Virus record (IMG/VR): IMGVR_UViG_3300032053_008084
Coordinates: 1 to 24,204 of that record
DNA: 24,204 bases
Direction: 5' to 3' (one strand)
From: a virus
Position numbers and translations under genes: made by a program. Below are positions 18,201 to 24,204 of this stretch, piece after piece. Numbering within the stretch: the stretch's first letter is position 1; each line of letters starts with the position of its first letter. Under the pieces are notes generated by a model. That model made no database searches and was not told the origin of the DNA. It worked only from the letters and a program-made list of their open reading frames with translations.

Positions 18201-21200
18201 TAACACAAATACCACAACTTACTACTTTTTCTCTGGATTTAAACAGAGAGACCTACAGGTCTATACTTGGAGGAACCCTTCAGTCTTTTATAACAGGTCC
18301 AACAATTCCATCTATAGAGGGTTTGGTTGAGTCGTTCACCGAAGTTAAACCAAATATAAAAGAAAACATAGTTGGGTGGATTTTGGGCGAAAGCAACCTA
18401 AATATTAAAGCCCCAACATATAATTCGTCAAAAACTTTTGATTTTGGAAAATTCAATCAAGGTCTCAGAGTGTCTGACAATCAATATGTAGAAGTTCAGG
18501 CGCCATCTCATTTAAAAATTAACGAAGGAACTATTGAAACATGGATAAGGCCATCTTGGAATGGAATTGAAAATGATTCAACATTAACTTTTGATTTATC
18601 AATGGATGGGTATTCGGATGCTTCAAATATATATATTGGGTTTTTAGGGGAAAATCCGAGCACAAATCCGTTTACATTAAAGATTGATTCTAATAATATA
18701 TTTGAATTAAATTTCCCATCCGAAATGAGTGACAAAACCGGGTTTTTTATATGGTTTGATGGCGTCAGCGGGTTATGGCAAATAAGATGGAGACAAAATC
18801 CGGCAGAATCTCATGTCTTTTCTGGAACCATATCTACTACTGGAGAGTTTTTTAACATATCTGTTCCTGTTGAAAACTCAAGCAACATCAATGAAGTAAC
18901 GGATGTGATTACTAGTACGGAAAAAGAAATAAATTTTAATGCATCTATAGATGGATATGATGTGGCAACAGATGATTATGGGCTGTCTATTGACGGAGTT
19001 TCTTTTTCGTCTGGTGACTCTCATTACATTTTTGATATGGCCCATGGGCAATCCTCTAATAGAATGTCATTATTTAAAGATGGAAAAGGATTTATTAATT
19101 TCAGAGTGTTTGATAACAAATCTCTATTCGGATTAAGCTCTGGTTTTTATAATTTATCTTCTGATGTTTCTGATTGGTTGTCTGAACAACTACACCATAT
19201 TGCCGTATCTTGGAAATTCAACTCTCCTGATGAGAAAGATGAGATGCACCTGTTTATAGATGGGTTTGAGGCTCCAAATTTATTTAAATATGGAGGAAAA
19301 CCAGATTTTGTAAATGATTCGTCTATGTTTGGAGATGTTGCCGAAGAGATTTTATCCGCATCTGCGCCAAAATCTATAGTTGGCGGTTTCGACGGATTCT
19401 CCACTGCTGGATCAAATATATTTTCATCACTAGGAAGTGATTTTGTGGCATCTGGTATTAGCGTGGGGGATTTATTATACATATTAGATGAAACTCCTGA
19501 CGGAACAGAGTTTCCAAATGAAGGAGACCCTTATACTATTACCGGTGTTGGAGAGCATTCAGTCGAGGTAAGCTCTAGCTTATCTCTATCTCTCGGAAAT
19601 ATACATTTCAGTATAAACCAATACAGTGTCAGTGTGGACACACCAATTGATATTCAAAGATTTGTGGTTGTAAAACAGGATGCCTATGGTAATGAAACAG
19701 AGATTAATGGACTTAACTCTGATTCTCCTGACTATTCTATTTTGTCTGGTTCAAATTTTTCTTACACTATTTATTTAAATAATAATATTGATGAAGGAAG
19801 CAGGGTTGTTTTAAAAACATTAGGTTTAATATTTAAGAGATTTTTAGACAAAATCTATGTATATGGTGGAGGTTATGACACTATTAGAACCAACTCTAGT
19901 CCACCAACAGACCTGAGCGATGTCAAAATAACAGAAATAATATTAGACGGATATAATATAAGCGTAGACAATGATTTTGTGATAAGCGGGCCAAATATGG
20001 AGAGGTTTCTTAATATATATTGCCAACCAAGCAATAATACACGAGGAAGAACCTTGGCGATTACTCTTTTGGGAGAAAATATAGATTATGGTGTTGGGCC
20101 AAATCAAGTTATTATAAGCGGAACAACTTATTCTGGTGCCACAACCGAAACTATAAATTTTAGTGAAAATGGAACACAATATACTGACGAATATTGGACA
20201 TCAATTAGCAACGTGTTTGTTGGCGTGACGCCAACAAATGATGTTATTGCGGACACATCATTGTCTGCCGGTGTGATAGAAATAAGAGAGAAGGACTCAA
20301 TAACAGTGTCTAACAATTCTGGAGATTGCGCGGAAGTTTCTCAATATTCTAATGGTATTTTTAGACTAGAAATATATGGTAGTGCCGGACAGCCTTTTGT
20401 TTTAAATGGATGCTTGTATGAAATAGATTACACATCATATCTTAAAATAAATATAGACAGTCTTCCAGAAATGTTTTATATTGGAAGTGATTTTGCTGGA
20501 CAAAACATATTAAATTCGGTTATTGATGAGTTTAGAATCTTAGATTACATGTCAACAGATACTAGAGTTGGGGAGTCTCTAGGAAGCTTACCAAGAACAA
20601 TAACTACTGATTTTATGTATAATTTTGCATTTACTGAAGATAATAATACTTTACTGCTTATGCATTTTGATGGCAGCGGAGACGACTCTTCTAAATTTAT
20701 TGATAAATTCAATTCTGGGTTTGAGGTGGCGCAAAGCGTTAATGATTCTTTTGATAAAGGAATTAAATTGGCGAACAATAGGCCGTATATTATAGATAAT
20801 GCGGGATTTATATTTAACAATAATGAGGGTTCTTTAGAATTTTGGATGAGTCCGCTAGAAGATATGAATAACAACCCAAATTATCATTATTATTTTGATG
20901 CATCTTCCATTGTTCAAGATGTTTCCGAATCAATAACAGCTACAACTGTCACGTCTAATCAAAAAATTAGAACCATTGATAGCGTTAGGCTTGTTAGCGA
21001 CACATATAATTCTGGAATAAATTATTTTGTCGGGGGACGCGTTTCTAATATTGATGGTAAAACTATTACTCTAGGAATACCGCTTCCGGCCCAAAACATT
21101 GGTGTGAAAATCACATATGTTCCAATGAGTAACAATGGCGACAGAGTTAGTGTTTTTGCTGACGAATTTGGGTTTATAAATTTTTATATAAAAGCAAGTA

Positions 21201-21847
21201 ATATAGAATATTTATTAAGCTCTTATGTAAATTGGAACAGACACACGTGGCATAGAATTATGGTAATGTGGAAGACTAATTCTGAGAATAATTTGGACAG
21301 AATGAGATTATTCGTTGACGGCAGCGAAAGTGGGACAATCAAATATGGAACAGGTTTATTGTACGGAAATGGTGTTATTTATGGTCAAGCGGAAATTAGA
21401 GCAGGAACAGATAGATTTTTGGTGGACAATATAGATTTAACAGATACATTTTCACAAATTTATACTGGAACAGATGTGTTTTCTGCAAACGGCGCAAATG
21501 CAATTTTAGATAATATTAGGTTTTCTGATATACAAAGATTGCAGTTGATTAGAACAACGACAACGGACATTATAGATGCAGGATTTCAGCAAAATACGGA
21601 TTTTGCAATTCCTACAGTTGGTGATTTAAATACTACAGCGTTGTATAATTTTGATTCTATTCCTTTTGAGATCACTAGTGCAACAACATTAGTGAATCCA
21701 AAAAATGGGATTTTTAAATTTGAGGTAGAGGTTATAGATTCTTTAGACAAAGTTATAGGAAATCCTGATTTAGAAAATCTATTAATAACACTGATTAATG
21801 TTATAAAGCCTGCCTCATGTACAGCGATTATCAAGTTTAGAAAATAA
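15296..21847 (+). CDS. Giant baseplate/tail protein with two LamG-like lectin domains
   Basis: This 2183-residue protein is the largest in the window. The N-terminus (about 5-100) looks like an Ig-like domain (NINILFNEDIDTSVGIDNVS). Several beta units carry the same G-D-x-[IV]-x-[IV]-x-Y-x-Y strand motif as the J-like protein. One has an acidic turn at 446-455 (GEDQNNDGTG). A conserved-looking helical segment (970-1025: YRSILGGTLQSFITGPTIPS) precedes the first LamG/concanavalin-A-like domain, with GTIETWIRPSW at 1078, HHIAVSWKFN at 1300, LFIDG at 1319 and FYIGSD...IDEFRIL at 1727-1749. The second copy has GSLEFWMSP at 1845, HTWHRIMVMWK at 1983, LFVDG at 2005 and IYTGTD...LDNIRFSD from 2055. 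Such domains usually bind glycans or proteins, so host-surface or inter-fibre contact is likely. GAGG at 15286-15289 overlaps the previous stop. Its place after the J-like gene would fit a gpI-type wedge-to-fibre adaptor, but that is positional inference. Confidence 0.75.
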   Translation: MAFSIVRITNFTVSNINILFNEDIDTSVGIDNVSLTSSVSSVSDPDIISLIIDNDNINLTFSPLFPNIKYFLQFSSTPSVLFRATSGEVITEDGNRNAIFIVSPGEISDNIRESMMDDLSPTVYETSEPTLIRDLVSGMSSQFHKLSDSAEIARSGNYLSVLVTDELVTRGDGPTDKLSKQGAFEILKVSPTISGSSRPGFLEFGFSRKQFFDSRDGIYLNPIIETLTSDPISLQAEDVVNETVTDDINLNNHFSGLKIKLENKNVMQVISVALVRNSSYTEYNISAYGYTLLDNRYDTLLAGINVNLNSNEVELSSKSITGGAGGFIIPEAGDQIKISYVYKNLGRNITSGSVSLTTTKTIAREICPAITNRYSTLNAPIINNFDEISTAGGVTFLCTQSTSSLDAFISNHPAFNREIKFDISRLPSRPGEFSVNYNTGEINVFGEDQNNDGTGVAPPAINYLYRKIFLENLDFVFDGDTSELAINSTRNISGIEAKISFEFEDVFADGSDFVALSHIESLNERVENRLVSDFMLSTKKYPITNVFRIFNETTGEVYNITRFNDSTVTFSGRRAPRQIDVKREKAYFDSVSQEVLLVSDELTNTTNLRVFKISLSNGGLTDGRGRFIGANFNTSVIFSNNDIFVNEFFYEDRIYNDIDTNLDKLTSVGDYIVDYINGVVYVSVSSDQDLDIGEIKYKYKNIKTNKEHILNVFDVYRSSSSLSSNIKNYNFTNILDGTVTVSNLEEVGQKFIDDDSSRPLIVGVSQDGNDGIFSLGRNIFTSNSATFTSDDVGKILTVGSNNDLPIDSFTVTMIVNSHQIIVDQNFTLGKNGAPWSLVYSDQASPKTLVLDFNAISVKAIYKTSELETLPFSSLTNYFDINTDFIEDNIVTLDAYNLLQNGDSVLIDYNYGDLFVDYVYLGDEILVSYEYGNNSLNWSVSSSLPVGSQYYVTYKYGALRDSLLSNFGSLTQIPQLTTFSLDLNRETYRSILGGTLQSFITGPTIPSIEGLVESFTEVKPNIKENIVGWILGESNLNIKAPTYNSSKTFDFGKFNQGLRVSDNQYVEVQAPSHLKINEGTIETWIRPSWNGIENDSTLTFDLSMDGYSDASNIYIGFLGENPSTNPFTLKIDSNNIFELNFPSEMSDKTGFFIWFDGVSGLWQIRWRQNPAESHVFSGTISTTGEFFNISVPVENSSNINEVTDVITSTEKEINFNASIDGYDVATDDYGLSIDGVSFSSGDSHYIFDMAHGQSSNRMSLFKDGKGFINFRVFDNKSLFGLSSGFYNLSSDVSDWLSEQLHHIAVSWKFNSPDEKDEMHLFIDGFEAPNLFKYGGKPDFVNDSSMFGDVAEEILSASAPKSIVGGFDGFSTAGSNIFSSLGSDFVASGISVGDLLYILDETPDGTEFPNEGDPYTITGVGEHSVEVSSSLSLSLGNIHFSINQYSVSVDTPIDIQRFVVVKQDAYGNETEINGLNSDSPDYSILSGSNFSYTIYLNNNIDEGSRVVLKTLGLIFKRFLDKIYVYGGGYDTIRTNSSPPTDLSDVKITEIILDGYNISVDNDFVISGPNMERFLNIYCQPSNNTRGRTLAITLLGENIDYGVGPNQVIISGTTYSGATTETINFSENGTQYTDEYWTSISNVFVGVTPTNDVIADTSLSAGVIEIREKDSITVSNNSGDCAEVSQYSNGIFRLEIYGSAGQPFVLNGCLYEIDYTSYLKINIDSLPEMFYIGSDFAGQNILNSVIDEFRILDYMSTDTRVGESLGSLPRTITTDFMYNFAFTEDNNTLLLMHFDGSGDDSSKFIDKFNSGFEVAQSVNDSFDKGIKLANNRPYIIDNAGFIFNNNEGSLEFWMSPLEDMNNNPNYHYYFDASSIVQDVSESITATTVTSNQKIRTIDSVRLVSDTYNSGINYFVGGRVSNIDGKTITLGIPLPAQNIGVKITYVPMSNNGDRVSVFADEFGFINFYIKASNIEYLLSSYVNWNRHTWHRIMVMWKTNSENNLDRMRLFVDGSESGTIKYGTGLLYGNGVIYGQAEIRAGTDRFLVDNIDLTDTFSQIYTGTDVFSANGANAILDNIRFSDIQRLQLIRTTTTDIIDAGFQQNTDFAIPTVGDLNTTALYNFDSIPFEITSATTLVNPKNGIFKFEVEVIDSLDKVIGNPDLENLLITLINVIKPASCTAIIKFRK

Positions 21848-21923
21848 AAGTATATTTTCAAAAGATATGTTAAAGTTTTAATAACATTTGGAAGTATATA
21901 TTAAATATGTGGGAAGGATTAAT
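21848..21923 (+). promoter_or_regulatory. AT-rich intergenic stretch, possible promoter for the fibre gene
   Basis: This is the only sizeable non-coding stretch in the window and starts right after the giant gene. It is almost pure A/T and contains TTAAAG at 21870-21875 and TATATT at 21897-21902, weakly like -35 and -10 boxes but with a spacing of about 21 bases, longer than usual. No phage-type late box is clear. A promoter here would let the fibre gene be expressed apart from the long upstream operon. The evidence is weak because AT-rich DNA often gives such matches. Confidence 0.2.
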
Positions 21924-21986
21924 ATGTTTCCTGTTGGGGTGTTCATAATGAACATTATCACGTGGTTTATAGAATTTGTCAAGTAA
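21924..21986 (+). CDS. Possible 20-residue hydrophobic miniprotein
   Basis: A short ORF of 20 codons plus stop lies in the intergenic gap. It has an unusually good ribosome binding site: GGAAGGA at 21912-21918, five bases before the ATG. The peptide is almost entirely hydrophobic (FPVGVFIMNII, then TWFIEFVK), with one acidic and one basic residue near the end, compatible with a single membrane-spanning or membrane-surface helix. Its stop is 14 bases before the fibre gene ATG, so it could act as a translated leader or be a small protein of its own. It may also be chance: the ORF is short and I know no family for it. The palindrome at 21940-21954 lies inside it. Confidence 0.35.
   Translation: MFPVGVFIMNIITWFIEFVK
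21940..21958. repeat. Two overlapping inverted repeats upstream of the fibre gene
   Basis: TGTTCATAATGAACA (21940-21954) is a perfect 6-base stem around TAA. ATAATGAACATTAT (21945-21958) is a second perfect 6-base stem around AA. They share bases, so in RNA only one hairpin can form at a time. They could be an operator for a dimeric repressor or a small RNA switch. No U-run follows, so this is not a terminator. Confidence 0.4.
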
Positions 21987-22000
21987 AAAAGGAGAGAAAA

Positions 22001-24204
22001 ATGGTTTCTAGAAATTCTTGGTTTGATGGGCAACAAGTAAGCGATGTTGATTTAAATACCGAACAAGATGCGTGGCTTGCTGGCACAACAAACGCTGTTA
22101 ATATATCTGTTGGGAGTGGTGTTGAAAAAGAATTCGCCGTCCAACGAACGTTGTTTGATTCTGACAGCGTCCCTGTGTCAATAACATCATTGATGCAAAC
22201 GCCCGCTTTCGACGGATGTCCAATTTTTCAAACAGATGTGTACGGTCTTCCTGTTTTTATTCAGCCATCAGATGCGTCGGGCGGAAACCAACTAGAAGTA
22301 ATTTTAACAGGATCTGGTCTGTTTGGGTCAGCCACTGTAAAAATATATATATTCGGAAAAATATTCGGTGGGTTGTTTTCCTATGAGGTTTTGACTTTTG
22401 TTAAAAACGAATCTCAAACTACGCAAAAATATTTTACAGAAATTATTTCTATTATGACGCAAGATTTTATGGGAAATCAAAATGATATCGTTACCGGAAC
22501 CCCCTGTAGGGTTGCGGGCGGAAGAATACAAATTTTAGAAACTGTTTCCATGACCGTTGTGAGAGACGCTGTAATGGCAGAGCAATCAGCGGAACCCAAC
22601 ATGGATTTTGTGGATTTTAAACCCGCAAATGTTTCTAAAAATTTAAACCAAGTGCTGGAAGAAATTGCGGCAGTAGACAGTCTAGACGTCAATGATTTGC
22701 AGATTAATGTTACGGCCACTGGTACCAGAAAACTGCTGCCAAGCGTTGGCGGGGTTATCGTGGGCCAAAAATTTAAAGCAACAACTGGCAATATACAAAA
22801 AGTATCTACACTGTTGTCTGTTGAAGACGACGCGGTATATGGGTTTAGTTGGTCTGGAAGCATAGTTTTGGGCATAAGACAATTGCAGTCTACAGTAACG
22901 TGTCAAACAGATATTGTTCCAGGAACATCAATTGAATTTGATCCATATCCAGTATCTTTAGCGGAAATATCTTTTACGCAAAATGATTTGGAAAATCTTG
23001 GTGTTATATTAACAGATGTTCCGCAGGTGGTAGACTTTGTTTTTGCAACTTCAACCATAGCAAATTCTTCTACATCAACGGGAATAGAGACAGATAAATT
23101 CTATATGGTTACTGTTAGTAGATCCGGTGATATTAGAGAAGGAACTATTGTTCTCGAAGAGGCGTCAAACATAACAGCAGACACTTCTTCTATGCGTTTG
23201 TCAGTGTTTTCTCAAAACACGTGGACGGATGTTGTAGGAAGCAATTTGTGGTTTAAAGTATACACCAGCGCGGCAAGAGTAACAAGCGGAACAGCCTATG
23301 ATAATGGGATACAGATAGTTTCACCAAAGATAGAATTAAACAGTGAAACGGGAGTTGAAGAATCACATAATGAAAATCATCATAGTTTGTTGAGTACATC
23401 TTATACTACTGACAATTATGTTATAGTTCAGGCGTCTAACAATTTTACAACATCAGTTCCCCATCCGGCCACGGGAAATCCGATTTTTACCAGAGTTGAG
23501 GATGTTCCGGATATATCTGTTGTGTCGAAAACAAGTCTAAACACTCTTATAGATGCCGGGAACGACACAATAATTTTAGGAAACATAAAAGATGATAATC
23601 GTACAGCAAAAAACAATATTGTATTATCCGGACAAACAATTTATCCAGGACTGGCAGGAGCATCAACTTTTACTATAATAAATCCTCCGCAAGAAATATT
23701 ATCAAATAATTTAGTCGGGTCTATTTTAACCCCAAATATAAACCTTTCCGCTCTCAAGTATAGAATAATATACTCTGAAATATTTGATGATAAATACGGA
23801 GATGTTAATGGTGATGGGATAATTAATGACAGTGATGTTACAGCAAACTTAATGTTAGACGGGTACTCTTTATCTATATTTCCTGATGACCAACTAGATG
23901 CCATTGTTGATGGATATATATCTATGGCAGAAATTATAAGGGCTGATGTTAGTGGAAACGGGACTGTAAGCCTAGCGGATGCCGTTTTAATACAGCAGTA
24001 TATAAATCTTGGAACACCGTTTCCTGTTGGAAATACGTTTAAACGAATAGAGTTGACTGTTGAAAGCACATTTGATCCACTAAATACTTCTGTGGACATT
24101 GTGGGAAATGATCCTTTGTTTAACACGGTTGTTCTTGAAGAGTTTCAGGCGCTCACATATCAAATAAAGATTGTTTCAACATGGAATCCGGAAAATATAG
24201 TAAT
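22001..24204 (+). CDS. Fibre-like tail protein with dockerin-like calcium-binding segment (3' end missing)
   Basis: The frame is open from the ATG at 22001 to the window end, giving 734 residues so far. The start has AAGGAG at 21989-21994, six bases before the ATG. The N-terminus (RNSWFDGQQVSDVDLNTEQD) has the WFDGQ-V...DLN-EQ pattern I associate with fibre or appendage proteins that attach to phage baseplates. The middle is Ser/Thr/Asn-rich beta structure without a family I can name. Residues 601-612 (DVNGDGIINDSD) and 649-660 (DVSGNGTVSLAD, followed by AVLIQQYINLG) are classic dockerin type I calcium-loop-plus-helix motifs. A degenerate third loop lies at 633-644 (D633, D637, G638, I640, E644). 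The protein probably sits at the tail periphery, next to the LamG protein, in host contact. The fibre call is moderate; the calcium-loop reading is strong. Confidence 0.7.
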   Translation, partial: MVSRNSWFDGQQVSDVDLNTEQDAWLAGTTNAVNISVGSGVEKEFAVQRTLFDSDSVPVSITSLMQTPAFDGCPIFQTDVYGLPVFIQPSDASGGNQLEVILTGSGLFGSATVKIYIFGKIFGGLFSYEVLTFVKNESQTTQKYFTEIISIMTQDFMGNQNDIVTGTPCRVAGGRIQILETVSMTVVRDAVMAEQSAEPNMDFVDFKPANVSKNLNQVLEEIAAVDSLDVNDLQINVTATGTRKLLPSVGGVIVGQKFKATTGNIQKVSTLLSVEDDAVYGFSWSGSIVLGIRQLQSTVTCQTDIVPGTSIEFDPYPVSLAEISFTQNDLENLGVILTDVPQVVDFVFATSTIANSSTSTGIETDKFYMVTVSRSGDIREGTIVLEEASNITADTSSMRLSVFSQNTWTDVVGSNLWFKVYTSAARVTSGTAYDNGIQIVSPKIELNSETGVEESHNENHHSLLSTSYTTDNYVIVQASNNFTTSVPHPATGNPIFTRVEDVPDISVVSKTSLNTLIDAGNDTIILGNIKDDNRTAKNNIVLSGQTIYPGLAGASTFTIINPPQEILSNNLVGSILTPNINLSALKYRIIYSEIFDDKYGDVNGDGIINDSDVTANLMLDGYSLSIFPDDQLDAIVDGYISMAEIIRADVSGNGTVSLADAVLIQQYINLGTPFPVGNTFKRIELTVESTFDPLNTSVDIVGNDPLFNTVVLEEFQALTYQIKIVSTWNPENIV

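Noticed and set aside
21840-21859. Possible terminator after the giant gene
   Set aside because: GAAAAT...ATTTTC can pair, but the stem is all A/T except one pair, and no U-run follows a stable stem, so it is not a convincing intrinsic terminator.
22001-24204. Diversity-generating retroelement variable region in the fibre-like gene
   Set aside because: No template repeat or reverse transcriptase is visible in the window, and the 3' end of the gene, where such a region would lie, is missing.
1-24204. tRNA genes, CRISPR arrays, insertion sequences, attachment sites
   Set aside because: Nearly all bases are in structural coding frames. The single gap of about 150 bases has no cloverleaf or repeat-spacer pattern, and no transposase or integrase motif was seen.

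Overview
This window looks like part of the virion-structure region of a tailed bacteriophage with a contractile (myovirus-type) tail, probably a large-genome phage. The DNA is AT-rich. Every credible gene lies on the + strand. Genes are packed with gaps of 0-20 bases or with 1- and 4-base stop/start overlaps, and almost every start has a clear AAGGA, GGAGG or GGGAG ribosome binding site. The gene set is a baseplate and tail-tip module: hub, central spike, gp25-like wedge, J-like wedge, a giant lectin-domain protein and a fibre-like protein. No replication, packaging, tRNA, integrase or host genes are visible. The host cannot be told from this sequence.

Layout. Positions 1-115 hold the last 37 codons of an unidentified gene. 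A free-standing HNH endonuclease gene (130-870) follows, then the 1574-residue baseplate hub gene (871-5595). A second, different HNH endonuclease gene (5592-6317) overlaps the hub stop. The central spike (6321-8399) comes next, then a strongly hydrophobic protein with an Ig-like domain (8410-10284) and an unrecognised baseplate-region protein (10284-11618). After these are the gp25-like wedge protein (11618-12043), a J-like wedge protein enlarged by about 730 inserted residues (12062-15292), and a 2183-residue protein with two LamG/concanavalin-A-like lectin domains (15296-21847). The only real intergenic gap (21848-22000) holds a possible 20-codon hydrophobic ORF, a pair of overlapping inverted repeats and possibly a promoter. 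A fibre-like gene starts at 22001 and runs off the end of the window; it carries a dockerin-like, EF-hand-type calcium-binding segment.

How the genes fit together. The hub and spike would form the central tip of the tail. The gp25-like and J-like proteins would form the wedges that lock the sheath to the hub. The giant LamG protein and the fibre-like protein are the likely peripheral, host- or glycan-contacting parts. The two HNH genes are most simply selfish homing endonucleases placed on each side of the hub gene without disturbing it: the ribosome binding sites of the hub and spike genes lie inside the 3' ends of the HNH genes. The most unusual points are the dockerin-like segment in the fibre, the first LamG domain split by a nested insertion of about 360 residues, the beta-rich repeats shared by the J-like and giant proteins, and the multi-pass hydrophobic protein coded inside a baseplate operon.
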